In this document: in pieces, positions 50,583-58,129 of the stretch
How positions within the stretch are numbered: the first letter of the stretch is position 1
Layout: each line of letters opens with the position of its first letter
From: Halochromatium glycolicum
GTDB taxonomy: Bacteria > Pseudomonadota > Gammaproteobacteria > Chromatiales > Chromatiaceae
DNA: 64,000 nucleotides
Assembly: GCF_016584085.1 (NCBI RefSeq)
Contig: NZ_NRSJ01000013.1
Location: 36,725-100,724, forward strand
Reading direction: 5' to 3'
The notes under the pieces: generated by a model
Database searches by the model: none
The model's input: only the letters and a program-made list of their open reading frames with translations
What the model was told of the DNA's origin: nothing
Program-made: the position numbers and the translations under genes

Positions 50583-52276
50583 CCAGCCGCTGGCTGCGGC
50601 GGCTGGGTGCGCTGAGCATCGCTGCGGTCATCGGTGGAGCCAGCGCCGCACCGCCTGCGCTGACACCGGAGGACGCCTACCGGCAATTGCGCCAGCAGGG
50701 TAGGTTGGCGGACGTCACGATCGACGGCGATCTCGATCTCGGCAGGTTGCTGCAGGGCGGGGAGCCGCCGGAGCAACCCGCCGGCTGGCGCTTGGACGCT
50801 GTGCAGCTCCGCGGCAAGCTGATCCTGCGCACGCCGACGCCGCTGCGCCTGCGCATCGGTAACGCGCATCTCCAAGGCGGCATCGACTTCCGCGGTTGCG
50901 AGCTGGACCGCTTCGCGCTGCACCACTCGGTGATTTCCGGTCCGGTGCGGATCGAAGACTGCAACCTCACCGGGCCCATCATTCGCTTCGACTTCAACCA
51001 GTTCGAGCGGGAGCTGCGCTTGCATCGGGTGATCATGACGCACCGGCCGAGCTTTCGTGAGACCCGCTTTGGAGCGCGGGCAGAGCTCTTGGCCTGCGAG
51101 CTCGCGACCGAGGAGCGGCCGAGCCGTGCGATCAGCTTCAGGTCGGCCAGCTTTCTGGGACCAGCCCTGTTCAACAATTCGGTCTTCCATACCAATGCCG
51201 ATTTCCGCTCGGCCTTGTTCGCTGACGATGCCGCCTTCTTGAACGTGTGCATGCCGGCCGGCGCCGCCTTCCGAAATGTCCACTTCCGCGGCGACGCGGA
51301 ATTCCGTTTCTGCACCCTGGGTCGCGGCGATTTCGGCGATCGCGACAACCTGACGCTATTCGCCGGGCGCGCTGACTTCCGCGGCTGCACCATAGACGAA
51401 GCCCGCTTCCGCTTCACCGACTTCCGCGGCGAATCCAGTTTCGTCGAGACCCGCTTCGGCAGCGGTGGCGCCTCGTTCGCATACGCTAACCTTGCGGGGC
51501 GAACCGATTTCCATGGTCTGAACTCGACGGGGCCCTTGGACCTGACCCATGCCTACTTTCCCTCCCTGTCGTTCGTCTGGCTCGAGATCCGCGACGCCGT
51601 GTTGGCCGCGACGCCGGACCTGCGCACGCTGGCCGCGCTGCACGCGCGCGCCGCGGCCGCCGGCGACACAGCCGGCCGGCTCGAGCTCGAGTACCTGCTC
51701 GAGCGCGAGCGCTTTCGCTTGCGCCAAGCGCGACCGCTGCCCGCGTTGACGAAGGCGCCGCTGGCGTTCGTCGAAGGGCTTGTCGCACGGTTGGTGGGGA
51801 TCACCGAATGGCTCGTCTGGGGCTGGCCGACCGGCTATGGCACGAAGCTCGAGCGCATCCTGGCGCTCGCCGCAGCGGCCTGGTTAATCACCTGGTTCTG
51901 GTTGCTGGTGATGCCTGGCAACCCCGTGCGCGTGAAGCAGCAGGGCCGGGAGCAGGACGGGGGGGCGGCGTTGCCGCTCTATCGGCCGCTCGCAGCTGCG
52001 GGTCAGCACCGCCGCGAGCCTGTCACCAGGCCCGAGCGGCTGCTGTGGTCAGCGCAGCTCGCGTTTCGGCTCCTGTTCAAGGTCGGGCCGCGGGACCTCC
52101 GCCTTGCGGTCACCTGCGAGGAAGCGGCCGCTGCTGGCCGTCGGCTTCGCTTGCTGCGATATGGACTGCTGAGCCTCTGGCTGCTGGGATCATTGCTGCT
52201 GGTGCTGCTGGCCCTGACGTTGGCCAACACCAGCCCGGTGATCAACCAGCTTGTCGGCGAGCTTTTTCCGATTTGA
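50561..52276 (+). CDS. pentapeptide-repeat membrane protein
   Basis: 571 residues, starting 22 bases inside the preceding gene. Signal-like N-terminus (LGALSIAAVIGGASAAP). Residues ~100-340 are degenerate pentapeptide repeats with the A(D/N)F-x-x pattern (IDFRGCELDRFALHHS, PSFRETRFGARAELLACELA, ADFRSALFADDAAFLNV, AAFRNVHFRGDAEFRFCTLG, ADFRGCTIDEARFRFTDFRG), which form a quadrilateral beta-helix. The C-terminus has membrane helices with VWGWPTGYGTKLERILALAA, WLITWFWLLVMPG and LRYGLLSLWLLGSLLLVLLA; TGYG recalls a potassium-channel filter but is only a weak hint. Periplasmic helix plus membrane pair suggests a sensor or channel. Function unknown. Confidence 0.75.
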   Translation: MVCCQALASRWLRRLGALSIAAVIGGASAAPPALTPEDAYRQLRQQGRLADVTIDGDLDLGRLLQGGEPPEQPAGWRLDAVQLRGKLILRTPTPLRLRIGNAHLQGGIDFRGCELDRFALHHSVISGPVRIEDCNLTGPIIRFDFNQFERELRLHRVIMTHRPSFRETRFGARAELLACELATEERPSRAISFRSASFLGPALFNNSVFHTNADFRSALFADDAAFLNVCMPAGAAFRNVHFRGDAEFRFCTLGRGDFGDRDNLTLFAGRADFRGCTIDEARFRFTDFRGESSFVETRFGSGGASFAYANLAGRTDFHGLNSTGPLDLTHAYFPSLSFVWLEIRDAVLAATPDLRTLAALHARAAAAGDTAGRLELEYLLERERFRLRQARPLPALTKAPLAFVEGLVARLVGITEWLVWGWPTGYGTKLERILALAAAAWLITWFWLLVMPGNPVRVKQQGREQDGGAALPLYRPLAAAGQHRREPVTRPERLLWSAQLAFRLLFKVGPRDLRLAVTCEEAAAAGRRLRLLRYGLLSLWLLGSLLLVLLALTLANTSPVINQLVGELFPI

Positions 52277-52343
52277 GCGCCCTCTGTACGCGCGTGGCAG
52301 ACCGCCCATTCGACTCGAGCCCCTTTGTTCGCTCGAGCGCCTT

Positions 52344-53678
52344 TCAACCGCGCCGATGCCGCAACGCTACCTGCATCACATCGATCCGGTCGTCTAGGAA
52401 GCCGGCCTCGCAGTAACTGAGGTAGTAGCGCCACATCCGGATGAACCGCTCGTCGTAGCCGAGCGCACGCACGGCCTCCTCATGGGCCAGGAAACGCCGG
52501 TGCCAGGCGCTCAACGTGCGCGCATAGTCCTTGCCGTAGAAGCGGCGCTCGACGACCTCGAGACCGGCATCGTGCGCGGCGGCGTCGAAGCGGTCGACCG
52601 TCGGCAGCATGCCACCCGGGAAGATGTAGTGCTGGATGAAATCCGGGCTCGCCTTGTAGTCCTCGAAGATGGCGTCGGCAATCGTGATCACCTGCAGCGC
52701 AGCGGTCCCGCCGGGCTTCAGCCGATCGTGCAGGGTCTGCATATAGATCGGCCAATAGTCCTCGCCAACGGCCTCGAACATCTCGATCGAGACGATGTGG
52801 TCGAAGGTCTCGGTGACATCGCGGTAGTCCTGAAGGCGGAGCTCGACCTGATCCGCTCGTGGCGAGCCTTCGAAACGCGCCTTGGCCCAGGCGAGCTGCT
52901 CCTCGGAGAGCGTGATGCCGGTGAGCCGAAGGCCCTCGGCAACGGCGACCTCGGCCATTGCCCCCCAGCCACAGCCGATCTCGAGCAGGCGCTGTCCGGC
53001 CTCGGCGTTCAGCATCCCAAGTAGGTGCTGATATTTGCGCTGTTGGGCCCGGTTCAGAGCAGGGCTCAGAACGGGGCTCAGAGCTGGGTTCAGGCCCTGC
53101 TCGTCGTCGCCCGCGGTCTCGTCCGGCTGCGCGTCGTTGCCGAGAGCGTCGGCGTCGAAGACCGCGCTCGAATAGGTCATGCTCGGGTCGAGCCAGAGCT
53201 GGTAGAAGTCGTTGCCGAGATCGTAGTGATAGGCGATGTTGCGCCGGCTGCCGGTGCGCGTATTGCTGCGGCGCTGGTGGCGCAGCGGCGAGAGCAGCCG
53301 GTGCAAAGGGCCGCCGCGCTGGCGTTCGCGCCAGCGGTGCTCATTGACGGCAAGCAGGTGCAGCGCCGCAGTCGGGTCCGGGCTGTCCCAGTCGCCTGCC
53401 ATCCAGCTCTCGCCGAGTCCAAGATGGCCCTTGGTCGCGAGACGGCGTGCCATCCGGACCGGTCGCAGGATGCGGATCTCGGCACTTGGGCCTTCATGCT
53501 CGCTCTCGAGCAGGTAGCTGCGCTTGCCGAGCGTGAGCCTGAGCTGTCCGGCGGCGATCTGATCGAACAATCTGGTGATCGGCCACATCAGCGGGCGCAG
53601 CAGGGTCTTGACGACCGGGCCGAACAGCGGCTGCTGCAAACGGGGGAGGGCGGCCTCGGCCGTCTTGTCACTTGCCAT
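52344..53678 (-). CDS. cfa: cyclopropane-fatty-acyl-phospholipid synthase family methyltransferase
   Basis: 444 residues from the ATG at 53678 (ATGA overlap with the preceding stop). The longer open frame upstream is a shadow of DUF1365. NIAYHYDLGNDFYQLWLDPS, MTYSSAVF, the SAM motif LLEIGCGWGAMAEVAV (231-), GITLSEEQLAWAKARFE, and VSIEMFEAVGEDYWPIYMQT, DFIQHYIFPGGMLPTVDRFD are standard CFA synthase. There is a ~35-residue insertion (about 176-210) built on LNPALSPVL-type repeats. The enzyme adds a methylene or methyl to unsaturated acyl chains. In the FAD oxidoreductase-DUF1365-cfa arrangement it may act in methylated or furan fatty acid synthesis (inference). Confidence 0.93.
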   Translation of the reverse strand: MASDKTAEAALPRLQQPLFGPVVKTLLRPLMWPITRLFDQIAAGQLRLTLGKRSYLLESEHEGPSAEIRILRPVRMARRLATKGHLGLGESWMAGDWDSPDPTAALHLLAVNEHRWRERQRGGPLHRLLSPLRHQRRSNTRTGSRRNIAYHYDLGNDFYQLWLDPSMTYSSAVFDADALGNDAQPDETAGDDEQGLNPALSPVLSPALNRAQQRKYQHLLGMLNAEAGQRLLEIGCGWGAMAEVAVAEGLRLTGITLSEEQLAWAKARFEGSPRADQVELRLQDYRDVTETFDHIVSIEMFEAVGEDYWPIYMQTLHDRLKPGGTAALQVITIADAIFEDYKASPDFIQHYIFPGGMLPTVDRFDAAAHDAGLEVVERRFYGKDYARTLSAWHRRFLAHEEAVRALGYDERFIRMWRYYLSYCEAGFLDDRIDVMQVALRHRRG

Positions 53679-54439
53679 CAGGTCACCTCTTGACGGGGCG
53701 GGTCGGTTTTCGGGACATAGCGCGCGCCGCGCAGCCAAATCTTGAGCGCCTGCCAATGGATGGCGGCCATGACCTTGAAGGTCATCAATGGGGTTCGACC
53801 AAAGGCGCGCCACAGCGCCCGATTGGTCAAGGGCTCGCCGTCGCCGGTTTGACTGGCCACGAGCTCGAGCCGGCCGTCCTCGTGGAACTGCCGGATGAAG
53901 ACCGCGAGCTTGTCGCCGGGCTCGGCGAGCCGGAAGCGATACTCCCCGGCCACCTCCATCAGCGGCGAGACGTAGAAGCACTTGCTGGCGGTGTCGCGCA
54001 CCGGCCACTCGAGCGGCGCGCCGTCGTTGGCCAGCAGGTAGAAATGGTGCTCGCCAAAGGTATTGCTGACCTCGGCAAGCACCGCGCGCAGCCGCCCGTC
54101 GGCATGCTCGCAGTACCAAAGGCTCAGCGGGTTGAAGCCGTAGCCGAGCACGCGCGGGAAGCAGAGCAGCCGGATGCGCCCGCCCGCGAGCTCGATCCCA
54201 TGCGCGGCGAGCACCTGCTCGGCCCAGGGGCGCAGCGGCGAGCCGTCGCGCGGACCGTGATCGGCGCGGTCGAAGCGGAACAGCCCGCGGCCCTCGGTCT
54301 TGAGCAGCGGCGGCAGACGATCGAGCGCGTCCAGATCGAGCAACAGGCTGAAGACCCGATAGGTGAAGCGGTACTGCACCGGGAACAGCCGCCGGTGCAT
54401 CACCTTGGTGAAGTAGATCCGGTGCGGGGTGTCGTTCAT
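53678..54439 (-). CDS. DUF1365 family protein
   Basis: 253 residues. RIYFTKVMHRRLFPVQYRFT, YRVFSLLLDLDALDRLPPLL, GRIRLLCFPRVLGYGFNPLS, LWYCEHADGRLRAVLAEVSN and TFGEHHFYLL are the DUF1365 core, and KCFYVSPLMEVAGEYRFRLA continues it. DUF1365 proteins occur between an FAD-dependent oxidoreductase and a CFA-type methyltransferase; in photosynthetic proteobacteria the cluster is often under RpoE/ChrR. It overlaps both neighbours by 4 bases or 1 base, so the three are translationally coupled. Confidence 0.9.
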   Translation of the reverse strand: MNDTPHRIYFTKVMHRRLFPVQYRFTYRVFSLLLDLDALDRLPPLLKTEGRGLFRFDRADHGPRDGSPLRPWAEQVLAAHGIELAGGRIRLLCFPRVLGYGFNPLSLWYCEHADGRLRAVLAEVSNTFGEHHFYLLANDGAPLEWPVRDTASKCFYVSPLMEVAGEYRFRLAEPGDKLAVFIRQFHEDGRLELVASQTGDGEPLTNRALWRAFGRTPLMTFKVMAAIHWQALKIWLRGARYVPKTDPPRQEVT

Positions 54440-55800
54440 ACGGTGGAGCCGGCGGGCGTCGTCGTTGCAGGGTTGCCGGTCCGCTGCGGACGCGGGATGC
54501 TCGCTTGGTCTGGCAGTGAATCGGTCAAGATGCCAGTCTCGACGCCGAGGTGAGCGGCCATCTCGACCGCCGAGGCGAGGGCGTCCTCATGGAAGCCGTA
54601 GCCGAAGTAGCTGCCGCAGAACCAGACCCGGTCGCGCCCTTGCAGCGCCGCCAAGCGCGGCTGGGCATCCATCGCGGCCTGGACGAAGACCGGGTGGTCA
54701 TAGGTCATCTCGGCGATGATGTGCTCTGCACGCGGCGGGCTGAGCGGGTTCAGCGAGACCAGGTACTCGCGCTCGGTCTCGAGCCCTTGCAGCCGGTTCA
54801 TCCAATAGGTCACCGAGACCGCCTGGGAACCATCCTGATTGACCTGGGAGAGGTAGTTCCAGGAGGACCAGACCTGGCGTCGGCGCGGCATCAGCGCCGT
54901 GTCGGTGTGCAGAAAGGTCCGATTGGGCTGATAGCGGAAGCGGCCCAGCAGCTCGCGCTCGGCCTCGTTGGGCTGTTCGAGCAAGGCCAAGGCCTGATCG
55001 GCGTGGCAGGCGAGCACGGCATCGTCGAACTGCATCTGCTCACCGGAAGCGAGCGTGATATCGACGCCCTGTCCGGTGCGGCGCAGCGAACGGGCTGCAT
55101 CGAGCTTGACGCGCTCACGGCCGATCTCATCGAGCAGCCGCTCGACGTAGCGTGCGCTGCCGCCGGTGACCGTCCGCCAGAGCGGTCGGTCGATCAGGTT
55201 CAGTAGACCGTGGTTGTTGAAGAATCGCGCCAGGCTCTCGGCCGGGAAGTCGAGCATCGTCCGGGTCGGGCAGGACCAGATCGCGGCCGCCATCGGCAGT
55301 AAGAAATGATCGCGAAAGCCGTCACTCATCCGTTCGCGCTTGATCAGCTCGCCGACACTGAGGCCGTTGAAGCCGCCGCAGCGCAGCATCCGCTTGCAGC
55401 GCCGGTTGAAGCGAACGATGTCCGCTGCCATGCGCAGGAAGCGCGGGTCGAGCAGGTTGCGCCGCTGCGCGAACAGGGTGTTCAGGCTGTCGCCGGAGTA
55501 TTCGATCGCGCCGGGGCCGATCGAGGCCGAGAACGACATGTCGCCCTCGCGTGTCGCGACCCCGAGCACCTCGAACAGCCGGGTCAACAGCGGATAATTG
55601 GCGACGTTGTAGACAATAAAGCCGGTGTCGACCGGGACGCTGCGGCCGTCCTCGTCGCAATCGATCGTATGCGTATGGCCGCCGACGTAGTCGTTGCGCT
55701 CGATGAGGGTGACGTCGTGCGACCGGCCGATGAGCCAGGCCGATGCCAAGCCGGCGATTCCGCTGCCGATGACGGCGATCTGTCTGCGCATGAAGGGCAT
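54436..55800 (-). CDS. FAD-dependent oxidoreductase (amine oxidase/desaturase-like) of DUF1365-cfa cluster
   Basis: 454 residues from ATG 55800 (or 55791). The dinucleotide motif IAVIGSGIAGLASAWLIG (GxGxxG at 12-17) and ERNDYVGGHTHTIDCDEDGR, VDTGFIVYNVANYPLLTRLF, FNNHGLLNLIDRPLWRTVTG, DAVLACHADQALALLEQPNE and FCGSYFGYGFHEDALASAVE are hallmarks of the COG2907 family. The enzyme may desaturate or oxidise the acyl chain on which the CFA-type protein acts. It leads a compact three-gene operon. The 115-bp upstream window shows no clear RpoE-type promoter by eye. Confidence 0.88.
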   Translation of the reverse strand: MPFMRRQIAVIGSGIAGLASAWLIGRSHDVTLIERNDYVGGHTHTIDCDEDGRSVPVDTGFIVYNVANYPLLTRLFEVLGVATREGDMSFSASIGPGAIEYSGDSLNTLFAQRRNLLDPRFLRMAADIVRFNRRCKRMLRCGGFNGLSVGELIKRERMSDGFRDHFLLPMAAAIWSCPTRTMLDFPAESLARFFNNHGLLNLIDRPLWRTVTGGSARYVERLLDEIGRERVKLDAARSLRRTGQGVDITLASGEQMQFDDAVLACHADQALALLEQPNEAERELLGRFRYQPNRTFLHTDTALMPRRRQVWSSWNYLSQVNQDGSQAVSVTYWMNRLQGLETEREYLVSLNPLSPPRAEHIIAEMTYDHPVFVQAAMDAQPRLAALQGRDRVWFCGSYFGYGFHEDALASAVEMAAHLGVETGILTDSLPDQASIPRPQRTGNPATTTPAGSTV

Positions 55801-55925
55801 TGTCCGGGTTTTGTCGATACCGCTCTCGGGAAATCTGGACGCGGAACCGGATTTCAACCGGTGCATCGCACTTGACCCGAGCTGCGCATTCTAATGGCGG
55901 CGGTAGGTGATTCGATACCAGAGCT

Positions 55926-56165
55926 GTCCCGGCGGTACGCTGAGCACGCGCAACCGTGCGGTAGCGCGAGGAGTCCGCCGCAGCGGGCGCGCTTGCGCAC
56001 CGCATCCGGGGTGATACCAAGCAGTTCGGCGACTTCAGCCACGCTCAGTGTACCGCCGTGCTGCGCGAGCAGCCGTCGCAGCGCGAGCTGTCCTTGCAGC
56101 CGCAGCCGCAGCCGCAGCCGCAGCCGGAGTGCCTTGATTCCTCCGCAGAGTCGCAGGCGCACCAA
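55926..56165 (-). pseudogene. truncated helix-turn-helix gene with expanded Leu-Arg codons
   Basis: Minus-strand residues QGQLALRRLLAQHGGTLSVA, EVAELLGITPDAVRKRARCG and GLLALPHG match a family of small site-specific DNA-binding helix-turn-helix proteins of purple bacteria; the usual C-terminal half is lost. In front, a hexanucleotide tract (56096-56126, about five GCAGCC units on the + strand) encodes a run of Leu-Arg dipeptides. The rest of the gap up to 56316 contains nothing I recognise. Confidence 0.5.
56096..56126. repeat. hexanucleotide microsatellite (GCAGCC)5
   Basis: Five uninterrupted GCAGCC units inside the truncated helix-turn-helix gene. Unit length is a multiple of three, so expansion only lengthens the Leu-Arg run. 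Confidence 0.9.
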
Positions 56166-56316
56166 GACCAGGCCGGGGCCAGTCTCATGCGGGCGTGGAC
56201 TGGGTTTTAACGGCGGTGCCGCAATCGCAGAGGTATCGTTGCCATCTCAGGGCCGGGCCGCATCTTCTTCTTCATCGACAATTGCTCGACCAATACTCGA
56301 CCAAGAGGGACCCAGC

Positions 56317-56988
56317 ATGCCGACCCGTCTGTTTCTAGTTCGCCATGGCGCGACCGAGCTGACTGCGGAGGATCGTTTCTCAGGCGCGACCGATGTGCCG
56401 CTCTCCGATGAAGGGCGCAAGCAGGTCGCGAACCTCGCCGAGCGCCTCGCCAACGAGCAGATCGACGCCGTCTATGCCAGCCCGATGGGACGCACGGTCG
56501 AGACCGCGCGCATCCTGGCCAAACCGCACGCGGCTGAGGTCCGGGTCGATTCGGCGCTGCGCGAGATCGACTACGGCCACTGGGAAGGCAAGACCCGCGC
56601 CGAGGTCGAGGCCCAGTATGGCGAGGAATACGAGAACTGGCAGGAAGACCCGCTGACCATTGCGCCGCGCGAGGGCGAATCCGGCGTCCATGTGCTCGCG
56701 CGGGCGCTGCCGGTGGTGCGGCGCATCGTCGAGCAGCATCAGCACGGCTCGGTGCTGGTGGTCTGCCACAAGGGGACCAATCGGCTGCTGATCAGCAGCC
56801 TGCTCGGCTTCGATGCGCGCGGCTATCGGGACCGGCTCGATCAAAGCCCTGCCGCACTGAACATCCTCGACTTCGTCAGCCCGGTGCGGGCGCGTCTGCG
56901 CCTGTTCAACGATGTGTCTCACTATGAGGGCGTGCCGGATCGGACCTTTTCGCAGCGCCTCTCGCGATGGTGGTCGCCGCGGGGTTGA
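56317..56988 (+). CDS. histidine phosphatase (phosphoglycerate mutase-like) family protein
   Basis: 223 residues from ATG 56317 preceded by AAGAGGGACC; the longer open frame to 55894 is not protein-like. TRLFLVRHGATELTAEDRFS carries the catalytic RHG (R9, H10); DAVYASPMGRTVETARILA and ALREIDYGHWEGKTRAEVEA give the second Arg and Glu, and VLVVCHKGTNRLLISSLLG holds the second His. A cofactor-independent-like dPGM or broad-specificity phosphatase such as CobC/GpmB-like; substrate unknown. Followed directly by repeat copy C. Confidence 0.9.
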   Translation: MPTRLFLVRHGATELTAEDRFSGATDVPLSDEGRKQVANLAERLANEQIDAVYASPMGRTVETARILAKPHAAEVRVDSALREIDYGHWEGKTRAEVEAQYGEEYENWQEDPLTIAPREGESGVHVLARALPVVRRIVEQHQHGSVLVVCHKGTNRLLISSLLGFDARGYRDRLDQSPAALNILDFVSPVRARLRLFNDVSHYEGVPDRTFSQRLSRWWSPRG

Positions 56989-56989
56989 T

Positions 56990-57047
56990 CAAATCAGCAG
57001 CTTGTACGGGCTAGCCGGGCATTTTGATAGGGCCTCTTAGGGCTTCC
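56990..57047. repeat. interspersed repeat copy C
   Basis: Starts one base after the phosphatase stop. CAAATCAGCAGCTTGT and GGCTAGCCGGGCAT match copy B (48562-48593) with few changes; TTTTGATAGGG and GGGCTTCC match copies A and B. It overlaps the 3' end of the YheT-like gene, whose last residues (GPIKMPG) and stop are encoded in it. Confidence 0.8.
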
Positions 57048-58051
57048 AGGATGCGCGTCTCGAGCCAGCTCCCCGAGCGCCAGGGCCAGGGGCCGGCGAT
57101 GAAGCCGACATGGCCGCCGCGGCGGGCGAGCTCGAGGGTGACGCCCGAACCGAGCTCGTGCGCGAACGGCACGGTCGTCGGGAACATGAACGGATCATCG
57201 GCGGCGTGGATGATCAGCGTCGGGGTCTGAATCGCGCGCAGGTAGCGTCGGCAGCTCGCCTGCTCATAGTAGTCGAAGACACCGGCGAAGCCGTTCAGCG
57301 GCGCGGTGATCTGATCATCGAAGGTATTGAAATCACGGATGCGGTCGAGATCGACCTGCAAGGGCGCGGGCCGGTGCTTGAACTTGTCGCGGTAGCTCGC
57401 CTTCAACCGGCTCACCAGGTAGCCGCGGTAGAGGCGCGAGAGGCCGATGTCGAGCCGCAGCATCGCATCACGCAGGACGAACGGCACCGAGACCGCGATG
57501 GCACGGCCGAGCAGCGGATCGGTGCGCTCACCGAGATACTTCAGCAGCAGATTCCCCCCGAGCGAGAAGCCGATCGCGGCCTGGACGGGGCCTTCCGGGT
57601 CCTCAGCCAGTTTGGCGAGCACCTCGGCCAGGTCGTCGGTCGCGCCGGAGTGATAGGACCGGGCGAGCCGGTTGGGCTCGCCGCTGGCGCCGCGCAGGTG
57701 CATGAACAGAGGCTGAAGTCCAGCGTCGGCCAGGCTGTCCACCAGGCTGGCAGCGTAGTGGGAATCGAGCCCGCCCTCGAGACCGTGCACGATCAGCACC
57801 CGTAGTCCCTCGATGCCGACTGGGATCGAGAGATCGATGAAGTCGCCATCGCTGAGCTCGAAGCGGCGGCGCTCGAGCTCCGTGCGCCCTGGGTTGCTTG
57901 ATTGGCGGCGGCCACCGAGATGCATTCGGATCTTCGGCCAGAGCGTCTGCAGATGCGGATTCCGCAGCCACCAGGCGGGGCGGAAATCGCTCTCAACGAT
58001 GCGGCCGTGGGGCGGGCTTGTCGGGCTTGTCGGGCGCGAGGCGGGTGACAT
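57011..58051 (-). CDS. alpha/beta hydrolase, YheT family
   Basis: 346 residues. FRPAWWLRNPHLQTLWPKI at the N-terminus is the YheT signature, followed by VLIVHGLEGGLDSHYAASLV (oxyanion HGLEG), MHLRGASGEPNRLARSYHSG, and the nucleophile elbow QAAIGFSLGGNLLLKYLGE (Ser in GFSLGG). TPTLIIHAADDPFMFPT gives the acid Asp and RRGGHVGFI the catalytic His. YheT-type esterases act on small esters; physiological substrate unknown. C-terminus encoded by repeat copy C. Confidence 0.92.
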   Translation of the reverse strand: MSPASRPTSPTSPPHGRIVESDFRPAWWLRNPHLQTLWPKIRMHLGGRRQSSNPGRTELERRRFELSDGDFIDLSIPVGIEGLRVLIVHGLEGGLDSHYAASLVDSLADAGLQPLFMHLRGASGEPNRLARSYHSGATDDLAEVLAKLAEDPEGPVQAAIGFSLGGNLLLKYLGERTDPLLGRAIAVSVPFVLRDAMLRLDIGLSRLYRGYLVSRLKASYRDKFKHRPAPLQVDLDRIRDFNTFDDQITAPLNGFAGVFDYYEQASCRRYLRAIQTPTLIIHAADDPFMFPTTVPFAHELGSGVTLELARRGGHVGFIAGPWPWRSGSWLETRILEALRGPIKMPG

Positions 58052-58129
58052 GATCTCGTTTGTCCGTTCCGGGGGCGCTGCTGTGGTCTGCGGGTTTTTG
58101 GCGAAGCCCGTTCCGCCAGTGAGCGCGGC

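Noticed and set aside
51815..51850. Potassium-channel filter (TGYG) in the pentapeptide membrane protein
   Set aside because: The motif lies before, not inside, a re-entrant loop between two helices; coincidence is more likely.
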